A stretch of 64,000 bases of DNA from positions 27,731,491 to 27,795,490 of the forward strand of contig NC_088310.1 in NCBI RefSeq assembly GCF_910592395.1. Direction: 5' to 3'. Below are positions 50,896 to 63,552 of the stretch, piece after piece. The stretch comes from Lineus longissimus (lineage: Eukaryota > Nemertea > Pilidiophora > Heteronemertea > Lineidae). Numbering within the stretch: the stretch's first letter is position 1; every line of letters begins with the position of its first letter. The notes beneath the pieces are model-generated. The model was not told where the DNA came from, ran no database searches, and worked only from the letters and a program-made list of their open reading frames with translations. Position numbers and translations under genes: made by a program.

Positions 50896-53800
50896 AGAAA
50901 GCCATAGACCACCAGCTTGACGCAGCCACTGCCATGATTCATCAATGCGTCAAGCAGTCCCTCGATTCGGACGACAAGAACTCTACACACAATGACCAAA
51001 ATAGAGAAGAGTTTTCCCGAATATGAACCTTAAACGTTCCCGAATAGAAGGCATGTTGTCGAGATCAGACAGAGACAAAGATTCTGGAGTTGCCTCCGAT
51101 CATGGAGTTTGAGTGTTGGCTTCTGGTCTCATCTATAAAGCTGGTCATACAAACACATTGCCTGTCACAGACTTAGCATGAAGGCTTAATACTGTACAGG
51201 GCCTATCAAAATAGATGCAATAGCAACACTTATTAACCAGTCAGCTCTGATTGGAAATTTTCATCTCTGGGAAAACTAATGTTGACTAAGATAGTCCTTG
51301 TAGCCTATGTGTTGTAACCAATGGAGGTATACTTTATCGGTAGGTCTGATGTAGTCTGGTATCTCTGATACATCTGGATTCAGTACATCTACAGAGAGGT
51401 TTACCCAGGTGCCCAGGTTGAATTCTCTGCAATTAGTTGCAATGTTGTAATTATTCTTGACTAGCTGTGATCTTTATTGCATTTACAACTTGCTGAGTGA
51501 TATTTCCTGAACGACAAGAACACCCACTGCAGTGATGATGATTTTGTTGAACTTGTGAACTAACTTTATTTCAAACAATGTTTTGGCCACTGGATTTAAG
51601 ATAATTTGAAGCTTTCAAAACAGGGATGAATGTTTCTAAGAACTTTTCGGTATTTATTTTACCCTAGAGCACCTGGGTAATATGCCTCATTTCTAAGTGC
51701 CTTATCTGGTCTGATTTATTTGGTCCTCATCTCTGACCGATGTATCATCTGCTGTGAGTATATGAGACCCGCCCTGGCAAAAGTAAGGCACAATAACAAC
51801 AAGTGAAAAACGATTTTCCTCAAAATTAGTTTATTCTTGAGGAAAATGATTGTTTTAGTCATGTGAAGTTCTTGAGTCATAAATGTCTATATTTGATCAC
51901 GATTGCTTAGTTTTGCCAACCCAGGTCACTTATAGCCATCTTCTCTGTGGCTCCATGTGTGATGAAGAACTTTTGTCTTGGAAATTGTAAAGGAGGGTTG
52001 GGATAAATGACTGGTGACACTCACTTCTGGGAAATGGATGTAAGTTTATTGTATATATACACCTTTTGAATACACCAAGAGTTTTGTGTGTTGGAGGTAA
52101 ATTGATGTCCCCGTTGTACAATTTGAACTCGAACTCTGATGGCGACATCTTGTCAAGTGCTGGGCACAGACAACATTCGTCAGAAAGTTCATATTTAACA
52201 CCACTTCTTTTATGATCGATTTAATTAGCTGTAAGTTATTCATTTTCTGAACAGATTTGATTGCAGCATAAGCCATACGGTTTCTTTGAATATCACAGTT
52301 ATGTTTTTGTCAAGAACACTTTTAGGCAATAGTACATGTGTTTCAAATCCATTGATTTGCAGTAAATGAATTACCATATGATGTTCTCCTCGACAGATGA
52401 ACAGATATTTATACATGTATGTCATGCATGGAGCCACTTTCATGCGGTGTTAGTGTCGTTTTGAGTGGCCAGCGGGTACGTTTGTGGATGTTGTTGTCAA
52501 AGAAATATAAAAGAAGATACGTCTTCTTGTTAGTATAAACACAGTTCAAGGTAATGATCACGTTCAAGGTCATTATAATGGTTAAGGTCATGATAGAATG
52601 TAATGTTCAAGGTCACGGAAGTGAATTCTATTATAGATTATTTCGGCAGTTGTGTTGGACATGTAGTGATGTGATGTCGGTCTGGTTCATATGTGTAACA
52701 TGTCTTATTCACCACAGCTTTTGTCAAATCACTTCTGCCAGCATCTCTACTTGTGCAAGTGTCTTGGGACAAGTTGGCAGTTGATATGTTAAACAGTGTT
52801 TGGCTGCCAGTTTCACTTCAGAAAACCAACCATTTCAAAACAAAACTACGATGGGGGGAAATGTTATTTCTGGTTTATGTGCGAAGTTTTAAAAACTGTT
52901 CATGGTTGCTGTTTTTAAACAGACTTTATGATGTCTACTTTGAAAAGAGTGGGAAGTTTTCCTGTCATAGAAATTTAGACAACTATTTTGATTTTGCAGT
53001 GCTTCAGGTTGATAAAATTGGCAGACGTTGTTCACCTGCACTGTCGTTTTGTTGTCCTGTTTGTTCTTGAGTCTGATGATGTTTATGTTACTGTATTAGT
53101 GCAGACGGCAGTCTTCAATCAAATATATTAACTTATCTCATTCAACCCCAGGCCTGGGGTTGAGTGATTTCAAGTCAGCTAGCAATATTCTTTACATTGC
53201 CAATTTTAATAAAAGAAACTGGTACCAAGTTGTTTTAGAATCATACATCTGGTCGACAAGTAATCCCTGCGACAGCACTGACCGAAAAGTTGTAGTGAAA
53301 TCATGGTGCAAATATTTGTCAAAAAACATGATTATACTTGTAGAAGTATGAGAACTTTTCAGCTGGACTGCGGGCTACTTAGCGTTTACTTTTATTCATT
53401 TGGATCTAGAATTTTTATTTCATTTTCATTATCAGTTGTGCTGTCGCTGGGATGTTTTCCTGATAATACTGTTCGTTTTATTTCCTGTGGTTTCTAATAA
53501 TATGCAAATTTAGATCAGTTACTATTTCATGTTACAAATTAAGATGAATATTCGTCATATTACAGTACATGTACATGTTCCTGTTTGTAAAAATTTTCCA
53601 CAAATTTAGAAGTCGTGTTAACGTTGAAATGTTTTATGTGGGTAGGTTTGGGATTAAGTATCACTGGTTTGATTCACAACCTGTCGACCCTTCATATCAA
53701 GAATGGTTTCACCTATTCCCTACTCTGGTTGTAACCATTGTGTGTATAAAGGGTGGTCTGGTTGTTGGCTGTGGTGTTTCATGCGGGGCATGTTTTCACT

Positions 53801-56800
53801 CAGCATGCAGGTCTGTTTATACCTTCCGTGTTGGTATAGATGTCAACCACTGCTGGCCAGGGTGGGGCCATGTTGCCATAGTAGCTCTTAGTCAATCAGC
53901 AATCGCTGGCGCTTCAGTTATATTTATTTTTGGAAGCTTTTGTAGATTGAAGTGTGCATTATATTCTTTTCATTTATGTCGCTCAAGCTCACTAAAAGTG
54001 CTGACTCATTCTGTGGAGCATTAGCAGACGTTGACCAGCTTGAGTTGAAAGTTTCTTTGGTGACCTTGGGTGACCTTAGAAGTCTTTTTAATGAAACTTT
54101 CCGCTGTGCCTCAGAACTATGGACCACAAGTTTTGAAATGAATATGACGTAGAAATTAGCTTTAGTTACGACTCGGGCACTTATATAAAACAATCTGCAG
54201 TGCGGTTAAAAAAAACTTACGTAGAGATATTTTTTCATCCTGTCCTTTTTTCACCCCAAAACACGAGTAGAGATTCAGTGAGTCAGGAACGGTGCACATG
54301 TTGGTTTATTGTCGAAGTGGCATTTGATGTAGTGTTTTGTCAAAAAATGCAGAAAATCACCTTTTGGGAAAGGTATATACTTGAATATTGTTGTAATATT
54401 GATGTTGTTCAAGAGGTGTAATTTGGTCGCACAATATCTTGTTATTGTGACTGTGATGATGTTTTTGAGTTGCAATATTTCTTTGTTCAGTTCTCTCTGC
54501 AGTGACGTATTGAAGTGACTGTGAAATTACGCTTTGAATTCCGTTAGTGAGGTGATGCGAGTAGTGTAGTACAATTTAAGTTCCTACGTGTTGATCACAC
54601 GCTTAAATTATGCTCGGATTAGTTACTAGATATTACACGGTCAGTCATGTTGTAATGGCGACTACACTACACACCACTATGACTAATCTCTAATCACAAA
54701 ATAGTGGAATTTCATTTGTAGTATCGGGCAGTAATGGCCAATGTAACCCCAAAACTATTAAACTGCTAGATCCATTGTGTTTACACAACCCACTTCAAAT
54801 ATTGTTCTAATACAACATTCAGTTTACACAGATGTTGACTGGTGATTCTGATTTCCCAACAAATTCTTCCACTTGAAGATGAAACTCTCTCGAAAAATGA
54901 TAAATTCAGTCAGTTTCGATTCTCTTGTAATTGCCCAGTTTGTGACATATTTGAAATCCATTGCAATTTTTGTACTGGTGGTTTGTGATAGCAGACCTCT
55001 TTGGGCTAAGGCAATACGCTGTGTAACATGCAGTCGAAGATTCTAAATCGCGTTCTCCCTGTCAGATTTCCTGGCCTCTATCAAGGCCTGTTTTGGCTCT
55101 TTTTCCTGTCATGTGTTAGATAGTGAGATATATTTAGACGTGTATAATTACCTATCTGCATGCGGCAGCACCCACATGGGTCGCATCTCCTCGCAAAAGT
55201 CTGTCAGTTTTTGTGCGTAGACATTGTCATTATATTATGTTTATTTCTGTACTTGGCCGATGATTATATTAAGTTGTGAATGTCTGAATATGGTGTTGTC
55301 AATGTGCTGTGTGGAATAGATGTCGCTAGTTTAGAATGAAGCCATGTCGTAGGGTTGTGGCATGGTCAAAGTTCATGGTGCACATCGATGTTACCCGATA
55401 CAGTCTTGCTTCATCTCGAGCTTACCAGAGATTTGTTCATGTTCGAGTAGAAGTACACACATGTTTCTGGTATGCTTGACATGAAGAAAATACATATTAT
55501 GTTTGAAATTAGGGATAGGATAAGTTTCAGTGCATTCGATGTTTTTCACCAGAAAGGCATTTCGAGAAGTTGCCTCAGCCATTGGTTGCTTCTTGCTGGG
55601 TCAGTAGACTTTGTCAACTCTGTCCTAAACAAAACATGTGACCTATCCTATCCTTGGTTTTAGGCATACCTTGTAGGTTTCGACCCTCATGATGCTGGTG
55701 AAGCATTCAAAATGATAAGTGCAATACTTGGGACATAATAACCCATTTTCAGGCTGATGTTGATTAGTATGTCTGTGATGGTGTGTTTCAGGGTATGGGA
55801 CTTCACTGTGCCTGAAAAATCTGTTGTTTTCAGATAAAATGTTGACTGCTGTCAAAGTTTGGCTCAGGCCTGATCTAAAGAGTCACTTATAGATGAAAAC
55901 CAACTGTCATTGTCTTTGTTTGAATACACATGTACAATTCAGCAGAACTTTGAATAAAATATTGAACAGCCAGTCTTTGCAATGACAGTAACTGAAAAGA
56001 GAAGATGATTTTCTCGGTGCACTGCCGGCACAGTGAACTTCTATTTTTGGTCGACTGCCCAATAATACACGATCATGGGACATCGTTGCAATATATCGTA
56101 TAATAATTATTTGGGATGTGTAATTTTTGTTGATTGAATGATTGCGAATCGAATCTTGTAGTTGCTAGTTGTCATAGTCTTGTGCTGGTACGCCATTATT
56201 TTTTATCCAAGAAGCTGAACTCAAGTGAAAGGTACAAGAAATACCCAACGATGCTCAACTTGATCCTCTGAGAGGTGAATATTAGCGTTAATTTGAATAC
56301 TGGCCTTTAGATTTATCAGATGGTAACAGTCGAAGGTGATTTGTACCATAAAGCGAACGGATTATTCGGTGATAAAGTGAGCTTTGTCTCCCAAGTTTGT
56401 TATACTTTGTGCGGCCATTGATGTTGCGAAGTGAGAGGTGCATTATATCAGCAGGTTGTGGTAGGTTCTCCTATCCTACTTGGGAAAATTTGATTGTGAA
56501 AATAACGTGACAGCCTTGAATTCGGAGCTGTTTTCCCACTAGAACCATTTGAGCATATTTTCATTTTGGCTTGGATGTAAGGGGCTGGGTGCTCTAAAAG
56601 TTGCCTAATAATTTCTTTAAAACTTGTTGAGTTTTAAACCCACTGTGGTATAACAAACTTGAGAGAAAGGCCGAGTGTTGTCTTGCTGGTGGATAGAAAA
56701 CTGCCTGTTAGTTCTAAACTATGTGATCCTACACCTGATTCGCTGATTATGACCAAACATTGATTCTTAGCCTCAGACTTGCTCTTTGGGAAGTTACACA

Positions 56801-59050
56801 TACGTGTTGAAGGCAGGCCTTCAGTGCTCATGTTTCCAATGAACAAGGTCTGACATGCGACCTGATTACATGTGCAGCAGCGTCCCATATTTTTGTTTTC
56901 AAAAATGCTGGAGACACAAGTTAGGTCAAGAATGCAAGGTGTTGATGACTGATACTCCAAATTGCTCCAAATACTACTTCAAAGTCTTCAAACACCTACT
57001 AGTTAACTTAAGGTCTTGTTTATCAATTCAAACAAATCAGTTCCAATGGAAACAAGTATACTTTTGATCCAATTTTGGATACTGGAAATATATTGTGCAG
57101 TCATCAACACTTCGCGTGGGTTCGAATGTTTCAAATTACTTTCCTCAAGTTTAAAACATTTTCAGAAAGAAAATTTCTCTGTAACAGGCATGTCCTAATG
57201 GTAAAGTGGTTGGAAACAGATCGCCCTCTGTTGGCATTTGGTGGAACAATTATAAGGAATATTCCAATAGTGGTCAAATTCAGAAACAAATCCTGTTTAA
57301 TTGTATGTGACTATGGTCAATAAGATATTAGCTAGGTTGCAAAGTTTGTGAATTACGTTTTCGAGAATGTTATTGTTTCGGACTCCTAGTCACCATCTAG
57401 GAATCAAGATGTCATGAACGTTATACATTAATTCGGTTTTCTGAATCTCAGATTAAGGACTTATTGATCAGGTGAAATTGGTGAGGTTTTTCGTGGTGTT
57501 AGATGACCTCTTTGTGTTTTCAAGAGGTCAAAGGTCATTAGACAACAGAGGATGTAACGAGTGATCACTTTCCTTTCTTTGACTTTATTTTTGACTTTAC
57601 TTCTTCCTAATTCTTTATCCTTCTTTCCTGACTCTGTCTTGCTTACTGTAAACTATGAAATTTTCACAAGCATTTTTTTACAAATGCATTATCAAATGCA
57701 AAATTCAGACACGTGAACATTTCTATTGTATAATGCAATAACTGTTTACTCTTGGCACCAAGTGCAGTATTTCGTCTGTCCAATTGAAAATGAGCATATT
57801 TGCCAATTTTTAGTGTCTCGAAAATTTCACAGTTTACCTTCTGTTCTTCCTCTCCTTTCATGGGCCTGAAAGCATCAAGGTCTTTCCCTACATGAATGTT
57901 TATCATCCTCATCTACATCAGTTCACAGGCATTGTATGTGTTCGTACCATTGATACGGTTAAACTATTGGTACAAGTCCAATGCCTGTGAGAATTGAGGG
58001 TCACAAATGTTAATGGCATCGATATGTGTGGGATGAGCCTTGATGACTCTTTTGACAGAGATGAGACTATATTTACGCCAAAATATCAGCAGACGGACAA
58101 CTTGTGTTACGCTGTTGGGGATAAGTCCAAAACTCTTCATTTTCTGAGCACTTTGTGAATGCACTTGCGGATATTTTAGTCAATGCTATATCGTCAGATG
58201 TATCAGTTCGCAGTTTTTCCATGGTTTATTTCGTGCGTCTCATCTCTGATTATCGTCCTGTTTCTATTTTTCTGTTATCTTGACAACTGTTGTCCATTGT
58301 GAAGTCATGGAGTATCGTAGTCAAGTGAATTTCTTTTGATTTTTGTGAATGAATCTTGTGTTTTTTTCTCGGTTATACTTTTCGTTGCACCACCAGTCAC
58401 ATACTTCTGATCTTGTGCTTTATGTTGGTGTCACAGCTACTGTTCAGACGTGCACCAGCATACATCAGTGTTACGCCTACACATTGTCTCCACTGAGGCT
58501 GTCCCAAACTGCCAAAATACGTCAAACTTTGTTTTGGGATAGCTGTTTGGGATAGCTGTTATGTAAGTACAAGTTCATGACGAGGTGTTCTGGGTGCTTG
58601 ATGGTTCTTGAGTAGTATTGTTCCCTCTCTTCGTTCTGTTGAAAGTGCTTTGTTGTCCTCTGTTGTTGTATTTGACACCAACTCATCACCTCACTCAACA
58701 TATCTGTGTTGTTGTTATCACTTACACCAGGTGGGGTACCGAGCAAGCCTCTCGGCGGTAAAGTTCTGGACTGATATAATGAGACTAAGGTGTTCTCGAG
58801 TGTGGAGAATTCTACCATCTGGCAGAAAGTCGATTTGATACCATCTTCTCTTGGCATTGCAATACTAAAGGAGACCCGCACGAGAGGTTGGGTGCACGAT
58901 CTGGTAGTGACAAGCATACATTGTTGTGATCAATAGTTGTATTCACATTATGTCAACAAATCGGTGATGTCAACTTGAAAGAACTAGTTTGTACAATCTG
59001 GGATTTGGACATTAAAATGTATTCTGTTATAAATTGAGACTTGTTCATTC
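50896..59050 (+). other. SAMD4 3' UTR and intergenic region
   Basis: T-rich sense strand without coding homology. AATAAA occurs at 53208-53213 and 55953-55958, so 3' UTRs of 2.3 or 5.1 kb are possible. Long 3' UTRs are common for Smaug mRNAs. Contains a cluster of AAGGTCA motifs (52551-52620) and a hairpin at 57921-57990. ORFs of up to 151 codons here look random. Confidence 0.45.
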
Positions 59051-59060
59051 AGTCTAAGAA

Positions 59061-59460
59061 AGAGATGAGACAGTCACAACCAGACCAAACTGAACCTGGT
59101 TGTTCCACTGTCTTACTAACACTGATAGAGATGAGACAGCCACAGCCAGGCTGAATCAGCCTTGTTGGCTCCACTGTGTTGCCGAGTCTAAGAGAGATGA
59201 GATGGTCACAACTAGACCAAATCTTACCTGGCTACTCCACTGTCTTACCAACACTGTGATAGAGATGAGACAGCCACAGCCAGGCTGAATCAGCCTTGTT
59301 AGATCCACTGTGTTGCCGAGTCTAGGAGAGAGATGAGACAGTCACAACCAGACCAAATCTGACCTGGTTGTTCCACTGTCTTACCAACACTGTGATAGAG
59401 ATGAGTCACAGCCAAGTTTAATCGGCCAGCCTTGGCAGCTCCACTGCTTTGCCAACACTA
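59061..59460. repeat. 68-bp minisatellite, locus 2
   Basis: Six units begin with AGAGATGAGACAG(T/C)CACA at 59061, 59127, 59193, 59261, 59329 and 59397. Two unit types alternate (ACCAGACCAAA... and GCCAGGCTGAATCAGCC...), giving a higher-order period of about 134 bp. Same family as 22869-23110. Lies between the convergent SAMD4 and AHSA1 genes. Confidence 0.85.
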
Positions 59461-59479
59461 AGAACTCTGGACTGGCCTT

Positions 59480-60856
59480 GTCCTTTTACTCGGTACATAC
59501 AGAGATCCAATTAGCACGATGCAATGGACTGCCCAAAGAGTCTAACACTATGGAAAGATGGGACGGTCACAACAAGACTAAAGAGAGGTAACCACCATCT
59601 TTTGTCTCTATTTGTAGGACAGGCCACTCACTTGAATTAAAGCCCACATCAAGAGGATGAACATGGCAGAGTCAAGAAGGTGCCAGTGCTACACCAGAGC
59701 ATGTGCACCAGAAACGCCTACTCTGGGGCACCGACAGACAACCTACATGGCCAAAAGGTGCATCAATAGAGACAAAGGTCTCCGGATCAAGGGAGGAACA
59801 AGCCTAAGAAGTAGCAGAAGAGTAAGAACAAAAACAACATATTATACAAACATGTCATTGTATTTCATTATGTACCAGTATTGACGAGACATGTGAATCC
59901 ATATAAATTAGTTTCAACTAAGCCAAGACATTGCTAGATATCCAAACTTTACATTTCAAAGGCGTTTGAAATGAAATGAAGCTCTAATCCAATAAACATG
60001 TAAATGTTGACAAAACGTTGGATAACTTCCCAAGCATAAACAAGACCTTTCAATTTCACCTCGGCTTTTGAAAATGCCAGCACACTATACATAACTCTTG
60101 CTTCTAAATCTTACATCTGTTTCGCCACATTTGTAAACATTCCGTGGAATTGTTGCAAAAACCATCAATCATGACTGTACACGTACATGTGTATCTTTGA
60201 TATATGTATATTTGAAAAGAAAGAATTGACTGCATGAACAGAAATCACAAAAACAAATTGAGCATTACATGTATAAACTTGGCATAAAAGTTGACCGTGC
60301 TCAAATGAAGTTGATGAAGCCCAACATATAACCTGTGTTAGTGTAGAATTGGGAAACTGACCTCGTCCAATCCTCTGACATGACACGAGGAAATAGTACT
60401 CAAGCACATACTATAAGGTTGGGAGAACACTCACTCAATGTATACTGCACTTTACAATCCTAAGCCAATGTTGGCACTGAATTAACATACTAAGTTGTTG
60501 AAAACTTTAGACAGGTTAAAACTGTCCAAATTTGAAATCTGGTCTACCCATGACAAATTATGCAATTTGTAGTATTATATCAACATTAACCTTGTGAACA
60601 GCACAAGTCCACGAAGAAACTCATTTCTCTAGCATATTCCACACATTAACTGGTCACAGAATGATTAAATTGCCTAAGAGTTGAGCAGAATTGATATCTT
60701 ATCCAAGAACAAGAACCGTCAGCTAACAGGATAACAGGCAGAGAATTCGCTCCAAACCAAGCTTGAAGCTGCCGCTTTCATGAAATCTTTGAATACCAGT
60801 CACAAACTGATCTGTTCTTGAAAGAGATAGCAAATGCTCCATTCCATAAACTTCCA
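59480..60856 (-). other. probable AHSA1 3' UTR / convergent spacer
   Basis: No coding homology. No minus-strand AATAAA was found; variant signals TATATT (60205-60210 on plus) or TGTATT near 59858 are possible. The 3' end therefore stays undefined. Confidence 0.3.
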
Positions 60857-61081
60857 TCAGAAGAGTTTTGGATCATATCCAAATGTATGTTTTATACCAA
60901 ACCAGTAGTACTGCGACCAGCCATCTTTCGTACTGTCAAAGTGGCTAGCAGGAACACCAGTTTGTGTTAGTTTTAGTTCTGTCTGATTTAGTTTGAGAGA
61001 TATTTCCATTTTTACATCAGAATAATGATCCTTTGGCCAATCATTCCTGCGCCATCGCATTGAAATTTTTTCGCCAGGGAC
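60857..61081 (-). CDS. AHSA1: AHSA1 coding exon 8 and stop
   Basis: Acceptor TTCCAG|GTCCC. 74 codons plus TGA (60857-60859): VPGEKISMRWRRNDWPKDHY ... GWSQYYWFGIKHTFGYDPKLF. Confidence 0.96.
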   Translation of the reverse strand, partial: VPGEKISMRWRRNDWPKDHYSDVKMEISLKLNQTELKLTQTGVPASHFDSTKDGWSQYYWFGIKHTFGYDPKLF

Positions 61082-63512
61082 CTGGAAATATAAAGCAAGA
61101 AATCAATGAATAAATTTATTGATTTTGGGAAAGATTTATCAGAACACAGGTGCATAGAAGCTGGAATGTACAATCAACTTCAGCCCATCTTAATAAAAGT
61201 GTAAGTTTGTGAGCAGGTTCTTGGGACTCAAAACTAATGGCGTCAAAGTGAACACAATCATACATACCAAATCTGTAAATTCTCCACTGACGTTTCCATT
61301 AAATAGCACAAACCTCCCTCCCTTTTTCACCTCGAACACTGAGAGAGCCTCGCGAGTAAATGCCTGCACCATCTGGAAGGAGAAGAGTTGAGAATTAAGA
61401 AATGAATAGCAAGCGGAAAAAGTTGTACTTGTTCTAAAATTAGTGACCCAAAGAGCCCACTGAACAAGGTTTATATACCACATCCTGATTGCAACAACCA
61501 CATAAGAAATTGACATTATAATGATGTTCAGATGAAAGCACTAAAGTACATACGTCTTGAACTGTTAATGCCCGATAGAGATCAGCAGGAGAACACTGAA
61601 ACTGTTCAGTCATTGTCAGTATCTTCGTTGGAATCTTCACACCAAGGCCAGCCGCCTGGACAGCTTTGAGAATTGGTTGATTGATCGTTTTCTTCACTTC
61701 TTTTTTCACCTGAAAGAGTCAAGGAGTACAAAATGAGGACGAGGTCAATGTCTCAAGCAGGCAATAGACACCAAATTACAGATATGTTCAGAGAATTTCT
61801 TTCAGTTGTTGTTTACGATCAGAAGGTCAATTTCTTCTGAGCCATAGCAAGAAGTTATAGGGAGGCCAATAGCTGTCCCTATCCTGTTGTGCCTTGCCTT
61901 ATATCCTACTGTGAGATGTCATGTGCCGCATTAGGAGAAGAACCTCTCCTTATCCAGTCATTATGCTACCCAAAAGGTTATCACCTTCAACACTTGGTTC
62001 ACTTACTGTCTTATTTTGAGTTTCCACTGGTTTTACAGTATTGTCATTGGCAGCATTGTCATTTCCTTGGTTTTTAGTTGGCAGAATCATTCCTTGACTG
62101 AATTCTGTTTTTAAGTCTTTGATATATTTTCCCAATTGTTCTTTGACGAGCTCGCTGCCCTTTAGCCACATGATCTCTTTGACTTTATGGGCGTCGTCCT
62201 TGGTAGAGGTCACTGTCACCGAGACCTGTAAGAGATGGGCAAGAAATGTTGGTTTCCTGAACTGAGATGATTTCCTGATTTCCTATAGCAATGTGCAACC
62301 AAGGTCAGTATTTCCCAAAGGTTTTTACGTGGCACTGTCCTTGTATGAATCAAGTCAAAAGTAAAAGAGACTCGACGGTTTTCCAGACAAGCATGACAAG
62401 AGGAATTTTCAGTGAACACTGCTTATGAATCACTTACATCAAGCTCACTAGCATCATTTTCATCACTCAGATTTGGAACCTCCAGTTTCCCTTTATACTT
62501 GGTCTTAGGGTCTGAATTCAGAAAACCTGGAACAAAAAGCCATAGAGATTTTTTATTTTCACATGATTGAATACAATTCTTAGACTTACTAGTGTCTGGA
62601 AGTTAAAAGGACATATAGTGACGTCTTTTATGTACCTTTGAATTGAGAATTTATTTTTATGAGAATCTTTCTGATATATAACTTATCCTTGTTTTCTTAC
62701 CTGACCATTCAGCCGTCACTTCCCACTCGTAGAAAAATATAAGTTTGCCTTTCCTGTTGTTTGCACAAGCTTCTCCCTCGATCTTGGAAACCTCACTGAT
62801 CTGACAACACCCTGGAATCACAAGATATTACATTGATTACTAAATGATATACCAATGTCTACTTCACGACAACATTCTTTAGAGTAGATCATTCAATGCT
62901 TCACCTATGATCAGGTTGTCGAAGAACCACTGGGTTCAGTTTTTCTGATCAACAGGTGGTCAAGGGCACAACCTCTCACCTTCCTCCGTCTCCACTTTCA
63001 AGCCATCCAAGAGATCTTTTATCCTCTCCCTCGACCACGGACTGGCATTCTTCTCAGTCCTGAAATAACGAGGTGGAAATTTATGCATACTTTATTATTA
63101 CAACCAGTTCATTCATTCATTCTTTTACGACGTGACTACGACTAACTCTCGGCCTCACTAGAGTCTTTTTATAGATATCACTCTAAGACAGTTCAAGATG
63201 TCAGTCAACATCAAACAGCTAAAAGTCAAAGAGTGGCTTCTCATGAAATAACATGTCAGCGATGGGCTTTTTCAGTTTCTACACAGTACAGAGTACCACT
63301 ACACTACCCGGATAATCCCGTAACCAGAGCAACCTGTGCTTACACACTCGGTACACAATGTTAATGTACATCATATGTACATCCCGTACATAGGAACATG
63401 CAAAAAACCGAGAGGTAATTTGACCGACTCACCAATGCCAATTATTAGGATTTGCGGCATCCGGTCGTTCTTCGACGATCCACCTAGGATCTCCTTCGCC
63501 CCACTTTGCCAT
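60857..63512 (-). CDS. AHSA1: Activator of Hsp90 ATPase (eight coding exons)
   Basis: Aha1 is a cytosolic co-chaperone that binds the Hsp90 middle and N domains and stimulates its ATPase. Exons on the minus strand in transcript order: 63433-63512, 62980-63059, 62701-62811, 62438-62526, 62007-62225, 61554-61709, 61268-61372 and 60857-61081. They total 1065 nt, 354 aa, against 338 in human. MAKWGEGDPRWIVEERPDA opens the protein and the NxNNWHW motif (NPNNWHW, residues 21-27) is intact. The Aha1 N domain spans about 28-165 (NNRKGKLIFFYEWEV, VPNLSDEN, LKTEFSQGMILPT). A Lys/Asn/Thr-rich linker follows. The START-like C domain spans about 218-354 (DGNVSGEFTDLV-type and RWRRNDWP motifs, ending GIKHTFGYDPKLF). 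The ATG context AAAAATGG is strong. Convergent with SAMD4. Confidence 0.97.
61268..61372 (-). CDS. AHSA1: AHSA1 coding exon 7
   Basis: Acceptor TTCCAG|ATGG, donor TTTG|GTATGT. Encodes MVQAFTREALSVFEVKKGGR then FVLFNGNVSGEFTDL. Confidence 0.95.
61554..61709 (-). CDS. AHSA1: AHSA1 coding exon 6
   Basis: Acceptor TTTCAG|GTG, donor AGAC|GTATGT. 52 codons: linker end VKKEVKKTINQP, then VKIPTKILTMTEQF and SPADLYRALTVQD, the start of the C domain. Confidence 0.95.
62007..62225 (-). CDS. AHSA1: AHSA1 coding exon 5
   Basis: Acceptor TTACAG|GTCTC, donor GACA|GTAAGT. 73 codons: VSVTVTSTKDDAHKV ... LKTEFSQGMILPTKNQG and the start of the low-complexity Asn-rich linker (NDNAANDNTVKP). Confidence 0.95.
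62438..62526 (-). CDS. AHSA1: AHSA1 coding exon 4
   Basis: Acceptor TTCCAG|GTTT, donor TGAT|GTAAGT. Encodes FLNSDPKTKYKGKLEVPNLS then DENDASELD. Confidence 0.95.
62701..62811 (-). CDS. AHSA1: AHSA1 coding exon 3
   Basis: Acceptor TTCCAG|GGTG, donor TCAG|GTAAGA. Encodes QISEVSKIEGEA, NNRKGKLIFFYEWEVTAEWS, the core beta strands of the N domain. Confidence 0.96.
62980..63059 (-). CDS. AHSA1: AHSA1 coding exon 2
   Basis: Acceptor TTTCAG|GACTG, donor GAAG|GTGAGA. Encodes W-TEKNASPWSRERIKDLLDG through ETEE. Confidence 0.95.
63433..63512 (-). CDS. AHSA1: AHSA1 coding exon 1
   Basis: Starts ATG GCA AAG; donor ATTG|GTGAGT. Encodes residues 1-26 and two bases of W27, including the NPNNWH motif that enhances nucleotide exchange in this family. 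Confidence 0.96.
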
Positions 63513-63552
63513 TTTTAAGACGATCAAACCAGAATTAAAGTCACGATTAGCG

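Noticed and set aside
52753-53070. 105-codon plus-strand ORF
   Set aside because: Same T-rich 3' UTR-like region and no recognisable domain.
53569-54024. 151-codon plus-strand ORF downstream of SAMD4
   Set aside because: Aromatic/Cys/Ser-rich T-rich translation without any family resemblance, no splice context, inside the probable 3' UTR. Length is compatible with chance in T-rich DNA.
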